NCBI GenBank assembly: GCA_012861695.1
Contig: JAAOOA010000127.1
Location: 29,752,654 to 29,816,653, forward strand
Direction: 5' to 3'
DNA: 64,000 nucleotides
Source: Trematomus loennbergii
Taxonomy: Eukaryota; Chordata; Actinopteri; Perciformes; Nototheniidae
Both the position numbers and the translations under genes were made by a program. Under the pieces are notes generated by a model. That model did no database searches, was not told the DNA's origin, and was given only the letters and a program-made list of their open reading frames with translations. This document shows positions 22,807 to 34,396 of this stretch, piece after piece (the first letter of the stretch is position 1; each line of letters starts with the position of its first letter).

Positions 22807-23145
22807 CCGGCAGTGGCTCAGTCAATAGGGGCTTGGACTGTGAGCCGTAGGGTCGCTGGTTCAAGTCTCCAACCAGACCTAAGTATGGAGTGTGGACTGC
22901 TACTTGGAGAGGTCCCAGTTCACCTCCTGCCCTGCCGTGGTGCCCTTGAGCAAGGCACCGGACATCCTCCTTCCCCCCTCACTCCCATTGCTCCCCGGGC
23001 GCTGTACATAGCTGCCCACTGCTCCTAGTACTAGACTCCTGGTACTAGGATGGGTTAAAAGCAGAGAACACATTTCACTGTGTGTGCTGTGTGCTCTGCA
23101 TGTGTGACCATTACAGAGGGTTTCATCCCTCCCAATTCTATCTAT
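22807..23145 (+). mobile_element. tRNA-derived SINE, copy 1
   Basis: The head ccggcagtggctcagtcaat carries an A box (tggctcagtnnntagggg), with a B box (ggttcaagtct) near 22858. The body has the core tggtgcccttgagcaaggca and ends in a (TATC) run. A closely similar copy lies at 36693-37005. Confidence 0.85.
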
Positions 23146-23299
23146 CTATCTTGTTTTTGTATTACTGCACATATTTTATTACATTCTATTTCAATGGAAA
23201 TACTTCTATATTCTACTATATTTTTTATTATTACTATAGTTTTCTTAAAATAGTGTTCTATCTGGGTTTTCTTTTTTTTTTTACTTTTGTGTATTAATT

Positions 23300-23480
23300 C
23301 AAGGATTTAAGGCTTTTATTGTCATTTGTACATAGCTACAGTGTAGTTATGAAAATGAAAAAAAATTAGGTCATAGGCTCCTCCAGCAGTGCAACATAAT
23401 AAAACAGATAAAATAGTGCAAGTAAATACAATAAAATATAATATGCACCACAACACCAAGTGAAATTCCTCGTACGTGTC
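23300..23480 (-). mobile_element. Retroposon 3'-end fragment
   Basis: The sequence aaggcttttattgtcatttgtacatagctacagtg is the start of a segment related to 62755-62900 and, further in, to 18800-18900. It is a LINE-type 3' end on the minus strand without an ORF. Confidence 0.55.
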
Positions 23481-23606
23481 AACCTACCTGTTAATAAACC
23501 TTTTTCTGTTTATGATTCTGAAAGGATTTTGGCAGAATGTAGGTCTTAGAGATGTGATCTGCATCTAAATGAATGGAAACTAATTATGCCTTCTCTGAAC
23601 ACACAG

Positions 23607-23859
23607 GTCAATGGGGTATGCCCACATTTAGTGTGTCTTCAGTGTTGGGTATGATGGCGGGCGTCTTGGCGTCCACCATGGAATCGATCGGGGACTACTA
23701 TGCTTGTGCACGCTTGTCTGGTGCTCCTCCTCCCCAACTCACGCCATAAACCGAGGAATCGCAGTAGAGGGCATCGGCTGCGTCCTGGCTGCTCTTTGGG
23801 GAACAGGAAACGGGACCACGTCCTACAGCCAGAACATCGCTGCACTCGGCATTACCAAG
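23607..23859 (+). CDS. slc23a4: SLC23-family transporter exon with a 1-base frame break
   Basis: After acceptor aacacacag, two bases complete a Gly codon. The exon then reads [40 protein letters not shown], then (next frame) [20 protein letters not shown] and [20 protein letters not shown] before donor gtacac. [12 protein letters not shown] (with its acidic Glu) and the NAT signature QN..........TK contain the residues that bind substrate in this family. Family members have four prolines before -HAINRG. Here the C run at 23732-23735 is one base short, giving a stop at 23747-23749. The exon is 253 bp, but 254 is needed to fit the phases on both sides. Position 4 of the NAT signature is Ala where Gly is near-universal. 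Confidence 0.9.
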
Positions 23860-23878
23860 GTACACAAACGTTATTAAA

Positions 23879-23990
23879 GGTCTCCTATCATGCTATTTTT
23901 AGGCATATATTATGGGTCTCAGATATATACAAATATATTAAAAACATGTCTATGATATGTTTTGCTTCTGGGTCCTTAGCTTGAAAGAAA
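23879..23990. mobile_element. Partial TTAA MITE related to families A/C
   Basis: TTAA at 23875-23878 is followed by AGGTCTCCTATCATGCT and a body similar to family C (gggtctcagatatata). No right end was found. It begins only 15 bases after the exon's splice donor. Confidence 0.5.
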
Positions 23991-23991
23991 A

Positions 23992-24010
23992 GGGTTAGGG
24001 TTAGGGTTAG
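23992..24010. repeat. Short interstitial telomeric repeat
   Basis: Three GGGTTA units. Confidence 0.8.
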
Positions 24011-25066
24011 CAAAAAGTTAGTTAAATAAAGAGCAGGGGGAGCTAATGCCTGCTCAGAATTCTACCGGCAGATACAGTTAAATTCTGCAGTGGCCGGTGA
24101 TTTAACGCCATATCATGTTCCACAACACATCAAAGATTATTTCTGAAACAGTATGGAGCTCAAATGCTTTTTCGTGTGAATGTGGGAGGATGTTGGTTTC
24201 CTTGAGCATGCCTCTGCCTATGTATGAATGTGTGTATGCCTTCTACCATATGACTCCAATGTGTCCAATATCATTTAAATGCTTTCAAAACATTTTCAAA
24301 GCTAGTATAGACACAAACTCCATGTCACACGGTAACTTAAACACACCAAGTTCAAACCGGCTATACAGTAAGCCTCTTGTTTGCATACATCAAAGCCCTG
24401 CCAATGTCAGAATTAGCTTTTGGCTTTTCTAAAGGCAGGAACGAATGACTGAATCTTGACAGGCAAATGCTTGTCACTTCATGTCTTTTAGGACTAGCAG
24501 AGCGTTGTGATGTTTCTCTGCCCCTCTGCGCTTCCCCTAGGCTGAATTCCCGCTGCTGTCTTTTCTTCCCGTACTTTACAAACTCAAGTGGACTTCAATG
24601 AGCTCAAACCTTTCAAATGTTCTCTAAGCTCTTATGAGTTCCTCAAAACTTCTGACTTCTGACAAAACAAAAGGTCAGGAGATTAAATATATGTACAGGT
24701 TTGATTCAATACTTAGATAGCTGTCTTTTTTGCCTGTTTGAGAGCAACTGTTTGATGTACAATTCACATTCATGATATTAAATGATGTGTGTTACTTTGG
24801 TCATTTTGCCAAGTTGTATATTCATATCAATCAACTAAAAGTTGCTTAATCAGAGTTTCTTGATCAGAGTTTCCTCAACGTCCAAATGTACCAATAAGAA
24901 TCGAGTACTCAACTAATACGTGCAATAAACTGAATGATCGTCCGGCCCTATAACAAAGCTAAAGCTATGTTTATTGTTTTTGTGATATCAAGTAGTTGGC
25001 TATGGTTACCGATGCCTTGATGCTGTGCGTTGTCTTTGAGCAGCTTGTGTGTTTTGGGGGAGTGGC
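24011..25066. other. Intron, nothing recognised
   Basis: No exon or bounded repeat was seen. Confidence 0.4.
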
Positions 25067-25070
25067 TTAA

Positions 25071-25537
25071 AGGTCCCCTATTATACTGTTTTTCATCAAT
25101 ATATTATAGGTCTCAGATATATACAAAACATGTCTCTGAAGTGTTTGGCTCCAAACACCAAACAGATCGTTGCAGCATCCCAGAATCCCTCTGTTTCAGC
25201 CCTGTTTCAAAAGTGCTGATTCTCTGTCTGTTACTTTAGATGAAAATAAGGAGCCACTCCCCACGCCCCTCTGAGAGATATTTGGTTAAAAAGAACACAA
25301 TGGTGCTCTAGGAGGAGATTCAGGTGATAAGGTGGGGGGGGGGGAACAAAAAATCGTTGTGACATCATAAAGTGGCCAAAATCTGATCAGCTCATTCTCA
25401 GACAGGTTTTTATATGAATGGATCAGGACAATCAGTGAGCAAATATTTTTTCCTGAAACTTTCAGAATCTCTTTACACAGAGGGGACACATGTTTATGTA
25501 TAAAAGAAGGAAGTGGATTTTGCATAATAGGTGACCT
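25071..25537. mobile_element. TTAA-inserting MITE, family C, complete copy
   Basis: Ends AGGTCCCCTATTATACTG and ...GCATAATAGGTGACCT, flanked by TTAA at 25067-25070 and 25538-25541. It is 467 bp with no ORF. It serves as the intact reference for the copies at 14496 and 19893. Confidence 0.88.
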
Positions 25538-25541
25538 TTAA

Positions 25542-26476
25542 GGGCGCTGGAATTTTTTTGATAGGATTCTTGCAAAATCTAGCTTACTCTTGCTTATTAC
25601 CCCAAAGCTGCTATGTCCAGTTTTAAAGCTCAGTGTGGGTGTGGAAAGGGACCAGACGACCCCCCTGGGAGCTCAGTTTGACCTTTGATTGTGGTGTTAT
25701 AGGTAAGCCCATAATGTTGAAGATTTATTTATTGAGGGCTACAGTTGTTTGAGTCTCGCTGACTGAGCTGCGGACCAGACCGACACTTTAAATGATGGTC
25801 ATATAACTGAGGAGACACTCCATCAATTTTAAGTTTAGTAAGGCTTTCTGCTTTTCTTCGCATGAGGCCTTTTTCTGGTTGTCCTATTCCTCTATTTTTT
25901 GCAAAACCGCCAATATATATTATTAATTAAAAAAACATCATCATCTTTTACATTGAAAATTGCCCAAACCAAAAAATGTATAATATTAACCAACTGTGGA
26001 AAAACTATGTTGGGATTAAAAGCCTCACACACAATCTATAAAGATGCCCGAATGCAGTATTCTCTTGGCAAACACTGAAATTATTCGACTTGACATGTAT
26101 TACGTTTCATTTCGATGGAGTATTTCACTAGAATGGTAGGTAAAAAGTATATAGCTCTGAGCTATGGTGTGTCAGTTTGATGTACCCGAGCTTGTCTAAA
26201 AGAACAGCCGGTCTTTGAGCAGCACAGCACAGATAAAAGCGTTTGCCACAGCTCAATGTTTTATGGCTTGACCTGAGCATTCTTTTTCTGACGCCGTTTC
26301 CTCTCTGGTCGCAGATCTACATCCAACTCAAAACATTTCTTGATGAGATTGATTGTGTCCTTTTTTAAGACATATGTATGCTTTTCAAAAGTTCTTTTTT
26401 GATTGCACAGTCCTAGTAAGAATATGGCTGGCATGTATACATAAGATAACCAGTCAATGTGCTTGTTTTTTGCCAG
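25542..26476. other. Intron, nothing recognised
   Basis: Ends with the acceptor tract gtttttttgccag before 26477. Confidence 0.4.
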
Positions 26477-26641
26477 GTTGGCAGCAGACTGGTCCTCCAG
26501 ACAACCGGACTTCTGATGATCGTCCTGGGGATCTTTGGGAAATTTGGAGCAGTTTTTATCACCATACCAGACCCAGTCATTGGAGGAATGTTCCTCGTTA
26601 TGTTTGGAATGATCGCAGCAGTGGGGATATCCAACCTCCAG
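26477..26641 (+). CDS. slc23a4: SLC23-family transporter exon (last found)
   Basis: Starts in phase 0 after cag with VGSRLVLQTTGLLMIVLGIF, then GKFGAVFITIPDPVIGGMFL and VMFGMIAAVGISNLQ before donor gtaaac (phase 0). VGSR directly follows the NAT signature of the previous exon. IP.PVIGGMFLVMFG and AVGISNLQ are typical of the nucleobase branch, whereas vitamin C transporters have a different GGMF-LFG sequence. The next exon should begin with the conserved MNSSRN block. It was not found in the remaining 37 kb of the window. Confidence 0.93.
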
Positions 26642-27538
26642 GTAAACACATTTCAATATTGTAACATACAGTATCAAATGTTTTTTGGTGGACACTTCAT
26701 CCAAAACATCCCTCAGACTTCCTTGGGAAATGAAGACTCTGAGACACAATACTACCCATCCACCCTGCTAAGAGGCCCATGAACTGAATACTGAGTCCAG
26801 CTGCTTCTAGGTGTGCCGCTCTGGCTTTTAAAATCTAAGAAAAAACATAAGATTTCTATATGGATCAATTAAAAAATATATTCTTTAATTTGGTAGCTTA
26901 AAGTGATTTATAACATACATAAAGAAACATTAAAAGTTTGCAAATGAACAAATCAAATCTCCTTTAAAACAGAAACATATTATAGTAAAGACAGTGGAAA
27001 AAAACAGGACTATGACTATTCAAAATTGAGACCAAAGGTCGGGTCATACACTTTTGTTGGTAGTGTAGTTAGGAAACTGTCCAATCAACAGTGAGCTCAG
27101 GTCAGCTGTGATCCTGTTTCCTAGCCTTAAATAGCACTGTTTTTAAATCAGGAGTGCTAGTGCACTGTTGCCCGTTAAAACAACCGAAATATATTTTACA
27201 TTGTTAACATCAGAAGAAGAAGGGATTTACTTTGGATATTAGTTCAGGAAATGGATAGATAAATTAATGTGAACTCAAATCACTTTACAGTTCAGCAACA
27301 AACAAAAAACCCCACCAAAAATCTATGTAAAAGCCGTTCACATGCACAAGAATAAAAATAAGTTTTCTAGTGTTTTTATTTGTGAGACAATTTAAAATTT
27401 TTATCTTCCCGGTCATCTGTATATATATTTTTTTACTCTCTAATGCTGGTTTATTTCTATTTCTATTTTGAGATATTCATATTTTAGAATTGTTTTTTTC
27501 TTATCTTTTAATTTGTTATTATGTGCAATGCCTTGTTT
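26642..27538. other. Intron downstream of last found exon
   Basis: No exon or bounded element was recognised. Confidence 0.4.
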
Positions 27539-27605
27539 TGTTTTATGCAACTGCAACGAAAACATTTCCCAAATTGGGATTAATAAAGTACATTTTATCT
27601 TATCT
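27539..27605 (+). mobile_element. LINE 3'-end fragment with (TTATC) tail
   Basis: ttcccaaattgggattaataaagta followed by ttatcttatctt. It is the plus-strand counterpart of the minus-strand ends at 44125, 47240 and 60822. Confidence 0.6.
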
Positions 27606-27692
27606 TTAATCTTAAAAAATGAAAATCAGACAGCTGGTAGTTAGAGATATCTTAAAAGGATACGTATTAAAGTGTGTTAAAATCTGTCCACT

Positions 27693-27715
27693 TAGGGTTA
27701 GGGTTTAGGGTTTAG
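27693..27715. repeat. Degenerate interstitial telomeric repeat
   Basis: tagggttagggtttagggtttag: TTAGGG and TTTAGGG units mixed. Confidence 0.65.
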
Positions 27716-27939
27716 TCAGCAAGTCTTCAATCAAAAGGCAAAGTGTTCTATATTTTTCGGGGGGCGTTACGGGTCTAAGTAGCAACCCCAACGTTTTTTG
27801 TTGTAACTTAGGGAATCGTTAAAAGAGCAGCTGTGAAATATCTTGGGGTTCCTCAAGGTTCATAAAACAATAGGGAACCTGTGATATAAAAAGAGGAAAA
27901 AGCCATTAACTACCTTAAAAATAAGAGAAAGACTTTAAA

Positions 27940-28200
27940 CCTTTCAAAGCGGTACAGGGAGCCACTTTAGTTTGTGTAAAACGAGAGTTTAATTTAATTT
28001 ATTGTCTAAACCCTGGCAGCAGCATTGTGATTGGTCCGTAGCTTTGCAATGGCTGCTGGTAGGCAACAGTGGTACAGTAGTCCAGAAGAATAAAAAACAA
28101 GGTTTTTAGCATCGTGATGGTTCAGTTGAGGTCTTAGCTATATTGCGTAAAAGGTCAAATCCGGTTTTGGTCGACAATTTAAAAGAAGCATTAAAATTGA
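27940..28200 (-). mobile_element. Old L2-like LINE fragment
   Basis: Phrases such as gtacagggagccactttag and the ggcagcagcattgtgattgg region correspond to acagggagccagtgaagag (38288) and gcagctgcattctggac (39499) of the better preserved L2 copy. No ORF is left. The borders are vague. Confidence 0.45.
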
Positions 28201-28900
28201 GAACATTTTCCTGGCAAAAAACGTTTACAGGATTTCCTACTTTTCTCGTACAGATAAATAAAAAAGGGATATATTGACCTTCGACAGAACATTTTATGAC
28301 GTTATATATTACTAAATAAATACCACAGCGTCAGCCCTCCCATGCTTTCCCAGCTCACACACTGAGAAGTAATTTGGAGCAGAAGTCTGACAAAAACATT
28401 CGATGAAAGCATAAGATATTACAATGCTAAATCGGACCCACTATGTCAGCCCTTTTATGAGCTTTCTGGCTACAGAATGTAACTGTTGGCCTTTTTTGTT
28501 GAAATGTCTCAAACTGCTCCTTTTAAGACCACTAGTAAAAACGTAAGAGTATTTCAGTGGGGGGTTCTTTATATTCCAGGCAAAGAGGAATCGAGGGAAT
28601 ATGCTATGCCAGGATATGAAAAATCTAAATACAGAAATATTCTGTATGTACTTTGTAAGATTGTAATACTGAATCATACGTCTAGAGAGCCAACGTCCCA
28701 CCCAGGCAGTGTATTTTTTTTACCATTATGTGTTTTTCCCAGTAACAGGATACGATTGTATGGTCCTATGATTATTTAGTTTGCTTTGGATTGAAGCTCC
28801 ATTGAGTCTTCATGATAGGTATTACAACGTATGGGAGGTATAGTATTATGTATACACAAAATAGTTGTTTTCAATAGAGCAGTGCAGTAATGAGGTATTG
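28201..28900. other. Intron, nothing recognised
   Basis: Unique-looking sequence up to the assembly gap. Confidence 0.4.
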
Positions 28901-29000
28901 NNNNNNNNNNNNNNNNNNNNNNNNNNNNNNNNNNNNNNNNNNNNNNNNNNNNNNNNNNNNNNNNNNNNNNNNNNNNNNNNNNNNNNNNNNNNNNNNNNNN
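28901..29000. other. Assembly gap (100 N)
   Basis: Exactly 100 N. A round number of this kind usually marks a gap of unknown true size. Sequence on both sides is non-coding, so order and continuity across it cannot be tested from the window. Confidence 0.99.
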
Positions 29001-29865
29001 CTATGTTTGGAAAGACTCATGTGAGATAACATTGACGAGAGTTCTGGTCACATTGATGTCCCTGAATTTGGCATGGATCAATTAGATTAGGTCCCTGGAA
29101 TCCAATTACTCTAAATGGTTCCTTTAATTTGTGTCATACTGCATGTTCTTATCAAAGCTGTGTTGACTACCTTAGCAGATTTTCTGTGAAAAGCAGCATC
29201 CGGTAGACTCTTAGTTTCTATTCGGTAAAGAAAAGCAGTAAGACAGTAGCATGTAGCTTCCCATTTGTCCTGCAAGGTAAGTTTTTTTATATAGCACCTT
29301 TCAACACAAGGTAATTCAAAGGCTTTACAAAAATAAAAGACCTTAAGAGCATTAAGTGCAACAGAAACCGTTATAAAATGACATTTACTTACTAAGTGAC
29401 ATTCACAGTCACTAAAAGCAAAGATAATACAAAACATAATACATGAATAAACCTGTCTATTGAGAACTCCCCGAGACCTTTTTACGTTTCCCAGAAACGT
29501 CCCTTTCTTTTTTAGATTCCCTGAATCTGGATTTTAAAACCATTTTATGTTTAGACTCCAAGAATCGAGGGCTTTCAACCTTGCACGTTTCTTTAACTTT
29601 CCAGTACAGTGACTGCATCGAATGTACCTTTATTTTATACTCTTATACAAAGACTACCAGCCGTACGATTTGAATGACTAAAGCAACATTAAAATAAACT
29701 TTGCAGTAAATGCGTTTTGGATAGGTCAGGAATTCTAATACAAAAGTTACCTGCATATTTTCCGCAAAATGTTCTTGATCATTTATTTGTCGGCCTTTAT
29801 CCAAACTTTGTCCCAGAATGAATTAGCCAGTCAGGATTCTGATCTACTTTAGAAAAAGCTTTGAC
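29001..29865. other. Non-coding; possible LINE 3'-end fragment at 29280-29400
   Basis: gtttttttatatagcacctttcaacacaaggtaattcaaag at about 29280-29320 resembles the 3' end of an L2-type LINE on the minus strand. No gene was seen. Confidence 0.4.
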
Positions 29866-30605
29866 CAGTGGCGAGCCGTCAGGGCCCTCTAGGCCCTCTG
29901 TGAGGGCCTAAGATATTCCAAAAATAATATTTAAAAACGTTAAAAAAATAATATTTTTTTAAAATATATTTTTTTAATATTATTTTTGTTATATTTTTCA
30001 TTAGTTTTACCGAAAAAAAACTTGATTTAATTGTATTTAAAATAACATTTCCAAAGAAATAAATCCTTCGAATCTGCCTGTTCATTCTCTGTTTGAATGT
30101 AGGGGTTACATGAAAGAAGCTCGTCTGGCCCTCTCTGCGATTCACAGAGGGCCCGCTATAGTAACTGAACGAGAGAGTAATGTCAAATGACAGTGCAATT
30201 GACCAATCATATCTTCCCTCTAAATGGGTGGGTTTATTATCGCGGACATTATGACAAGTTCCGCCCGCTGTGAAACTTGTCTTGTTTCCATAGCAACAAC
30301 AACTTCCTGTCAACAGCGTGAACTCGCCTTCAAAATAAAAGCATGCCAAATTACACTTAAGACATACAACGGCAACGAAGTAACAAACACAATGCAATAT
30401 CATTTTCAATGTCAAAGAACACAAATTGGGTTCACAGGTGTTGTTTTGTGTGGTAGAGGGTCGCTGTCATTGATGCGTTTTGCACCTGGGCCGTTGTTTT
30501 GATATTCCGCTGAAGTATACGCTGTGACGTAATAACTCTTTTTTTTCTTTTTCAAGGGAAGGGGTGGGGTCAGGGCCTAGGTATAAAACTCACGGCTCGC
30601 CACTG
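29866..30605. mobile_element. hAT MITE, family E, copy 2 (inverted to copy 1)
   Basis: Ends CAGTGGCGAGCCGT with 8-bp duplication GCTTTGAC on both sides (29858-29865, 30606-30613). It is 740 bp and reads as the reverse complement of 5910-6641. Confidence 0.92.
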
Positions 30606-30636
30606 GCTTTGACAGATCCACCTGAATGCTCTTGAA

Positions 30637-31688
30637 CAGCGGTTCCCAACCTTTGGAACTCAGGGCCCATTTAAAGGTGGGGTAGGTAATTTTGGAGAAA
30701 CCAGCTCGAGTGCGCTAGAATTTAAATACACAACCGGAGAAAATCAGCCACTTCCTTACAGAGCCCCTCCTCCAACACACACGAAGGCGCACATGACCAA
30801 TGAGGGCACGAGATAAGTTTGTGCACAGATGGAAGGCTGACAGGCAGGTAGGCCATCCAGTTATTTAGCGGGCCGGCTAAAATGATTGGTCGTGCTTTTT
30901 ACAGTACTACGGCTTCCACAGATGACATTTTTTATGGATTTTTTGTCAAAGCACTTAAGATATTCATTGCTATCGGGATGTTAAGAGCATTCCATGGAAT
31001 ATAACAAAAGTGTATCTCGAGCCGGTTTCTCAAACTTACCTACCCCACCTTTAAGAATCTAAAAATGTTTAGCGGCCCACATTCAACCATAAACAAGACG
31101 GGGGCTAAAAGTTATCAGAGCACTTTTTAGTTTAATTAGAAAAGGAGCTGGCTATCAGTAACAAACAGACATTTGTATTGGCTTAGTTGAATACTCTATT
31201 CTGATTGGTCAATTCAGAACACGTGACACGTTGTTAATCCAGAACAGACAGACCGCTGTCAAGCACTTATTGACTGCTGTTAAGGACGCTCACATCTGCA
31301 CAAATAAATCAGTTCGATTTAACTGTATACAGTTCGCTTCGCGTCGGGATCCTGATCTGCCTGTCGGGTGTTCTTTTACCCATAATGACCGCCTGCTGCA
31401 CATTATCCCTTACTTATTACACGGTTTAGTTGCACTCGATTCCGATTGGTCAATTTAGAACATATGACACGTTGCTAATCCAGTAGTACAGACCGCTGTC
31501 AAGGACTTCAATGACCGTTGCTAAGGAGGATCAAGAAAGAAAAAGGAAAAGAGGTTCAAATAAAAAAAAAATCTTAATAATGAAATGTTTCCACACAAAT
31601 CATAATGTTTTGCAAATTATTTGGTGGCCCACTTGCAATGCCTTCGCGGACCACTAGGGGGCCGCAGCCCACAGGTTGGGAACCACTG
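30637..31688. mobile_element. hAT MITE containing a family-D element
   Basis: Inverted ends CAGCGGTTCCCAACCTTTGG and, from the right, CAGTGGTTCCCAACCTGTGG. Flanks CTCTTGAA and ATCTAGAA agree at six of eight positions, a decayed 8-bp duplication. The nested element is 30675-31050. The remaining body shows an internal repeat: two related blocks at about 31190-31270 and 31430-31510 (gattggtcaatt...acacgttg...aatccag). Confidence 0.75.
30675..31050. mobile_element. TTAA-inserting MITE, family D, copy 2
   Basis: Ends AGGTGGGGTAGGTAATTTTG and ...CTTACCTACCCCACCT with exact TTAA flanks (30671-30674, 31051-31054). It is 376 bp. Confidence 0.88.
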
Positions 31689-34388
31689 ATCTAGAAGATG
31701 ACCTTCCAGTTGCAGAACAGTTTTCTAAACCAGTGATCTTACAGCTGCCACCCATACAGTGCCCTTCCTACTCCCATAACCCCTCTTTTCTGCCGTGATG
31801 ATAGACCACATTTCCTATTTTTCTACCATTTATTGAGAGCACAAAAGCTTTGGTGTTTGGAAGCGCCCAGGAGGAAACACTTGACGATGTGTTGATCCAC
31901 CTGTTTTAGACCAGAGTGGGCTTGAAGGTTTGGCTTGTTTGACATTAACCCCTGGACCTTGTGGAGGTGGTAGCAAGAAAATGACAAGAAGAGATCCACT
32001 GTTTCAAATGTTTTCCTCATCCCTCAAAGTTTCCCCAGTTGGGCCTCTCCTACCTCTTTGAGTGTTTTCCCTCCTCTGCAAAGTCTTCTTTAAAGCTTTA
32101 GTATGCATTCTCCCTCCTTAAAAAAAAATGAATACAATATATCATAGATTTCCGGTCTGTGAACACAAATAGTCCAACGGGGGTCGTATATTTTGTTCCG
32201 GCTGGAGAGTTATTTAGCGTTGCTGCTCAAATGGACCGGACAGATAACCAGGAAATAACTTCATCCCATCGTAGTTGTTGTGTAGTTGAAGCTTAAAATA
32301 ATGAACAAAGTGGGTGTAGTCCAAACTGAACATTTTACTATATATTAATGCAGCAGTTTATAGCAAGTAGTAGTATAACAGTAGTTGTAGTGGAATCATG
32401 CACTCTACATCTCGTATACATTTCAATATCAACAAACCGGAAAAACACAGAGCAGTAGACTTCCTTGCACTTTAAAATAAAAGCACTTCCTGTCAAACAT
32501 TTCAAAGTTAAACAGAATTATTACCCTTATAATTAGAGGTAAATCAGGCAACAATATGCTCCAACATTTCTCCAGTAACTTCTGTCAGTAAGCAAATAAA
32601 CAAATGATTTAACTGCTTTAAATCAAATAAGTTACACCAGTAGTTATGCAGTGTCAGCTGTGCACATAATTTAACATCATTGTAGAAGTAGAAGATTGCT
32701 ATTTAATTAATTGTTTACTTTATTATTTGTTTGTTTGTTCACCATGTAAAGCGACCTTGGGTCCCTTGAAAGGCGCTATACACATTTCATCTATTATTAT
32801 TATTATTAAGTCAAGTAAGGGCAGAGTTATATTGACTGACCGTGTTCAATATTCAAATGTAATGGTAGCCTAATGTAAATTGATGATTTTTGAACCAACA
32901 ATCCCTACATTACTGCTAGTTCTAATCATCATTATTTGGACTCTTAAATTGAGCAACTTAGCATACACACACTATCATTTTAAAGTAGCATGGCTTAGAT
33001 TTTTTTGTACAAAGTCAGACAAACCCTAGGAACTGGCATCGGAGGCAGTTAATTCAGCAATACACTCAGAATCTGATGTAACCATCCCTTGAAGTGTTTA
33101 GACTGAACACCCACATACAAACCTGGCTTTGATGTGAGAGGAGGTGGGTGAAAAAAAATTAGATTCTTCTGCTTCAGAAACATCCGCCCACCACACCACC
33201 CACTTTCAGCTGTGCTTGGGTTGAAGCTCACCTTGACAGTCGTCTACAAACCCTGACACCACCACTCTACCTCTGACTGATTAATACATAACTCGCTTCA
33301 TGGTAAGTTTTAAGAAATATGTCTGGATGGTGATATTCTGTTTAGAGAAATAAGCCGACTATAGCTTTTGCCCTTTGGATAAATCGGCTTCGGGCACAAT
33401 ACTTAATTGCTAATCTCTTCGCTTTTGGCCAAAGCACATAGCTTGCAGGCTTACTAATGTGCAGACTTCCTTTAATACTACAAACAAATTAATCAGGAAA
33501 AAATCCTTAAATGCTGTGAAACATCCCAGAGAAGGACTTTATTCAAACTGAGATCTGAAGCTTAAAGTTTGCAGCACTTTATTGTGGTTCACGTTGTGTA
33601 CGATGTGTCAATAATGTAGTACCCTTTGCAGTACACATCATATAATATTGACTTTGAAACAATGTACACATGCGAACACACACCATGCACACACATGCAT
33701 ACAAACACCCACAATCTTCATGGAAACTCCAGTTCTCAGGAAATGTATCCTGGTCCTCCTGCGACCCATTGTTTAATGTTTAAGGTCTTAATAGCTAATG
33801 TCAGTCTAATTTAGCTCTTTCAGCCAAGGTCTAATCGGACTCCTCAATGCTGCCACAAAAGTAAGATGGTCAAGAGGATGAGAAAAAGAAAATGTAGGCA
33901 ACAAAACCATTTTCAACATTTCTTGCAAACAATGTAATGTAACTTCTTCCATCCAATACATATGCCACCATGTTAAATTGCAGTCTACCTAGTTTGGACA
34001 TGGTAGTGTTTCTGGAACATTTTCTCTGTGTCTCATCAGATTGTCAGAACAGGCACGTACAAGATTATAGGACTCTTTTATGGGACAACCAATGTGCAAA
34101 AGTCATGATGAATGATACTTTTATGAACTGCACTTTGACCACTCTGAACATTAGGTTTGTTTGGTTAAGTTTTAAATTTGGTTCGACAAACGGATACTTT
34201 TCTAGTAGCTGATAGTTGGTCTGATGCTAACATTAAAGAACTGCTCTCCGTCCACACCAAGGATGAGAGAGCAAGACAGCCAAGTGGCATGTTGCAGGAA
34301 ACCTTACAATATGTGCACATATGCTTTTAATATTATTTCCTTTCTGTAGATTTGCTGTCATAACTTGCCACCCAGATGCATTATTATC
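31689..34388. other. Non-coding; SINE/LINE tail at about 32740-32812
   Basis: The stretch aaagcgaccttgggtcccttgaaaggcgctatacac followed by (ATT)n is the usual 3' end of a fish retroposon. The remainder (31689-32700, 32815-34388) has no recognised gene or bounded repeat; (ACAC)-rich sequence lies near 33675-33710. Confidence 0.45.
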
Positions 34389-34396
34389 ATATAGAG

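Noticed and set aside
22850..22880. A true tRNA gene suggested by A and B boxes
   Set aside because: The flanking body and second copy at 36693 show it is a SINE; no cloverleaf with paired acceptor stem was seen.
26261..26749. 162-residue minus-strand ORF
   Set aside because: Shadow of the SLC23 exon at 26477-26641 on the opposite strand; no independent similarity.
29111..29437. 108-residue minus-strand ORF as a possible gene beyond the gap
   Set aside because: Its middle part overlaps a LINE-like 3' end (about 29280-29400) and no conserved motif is visible.
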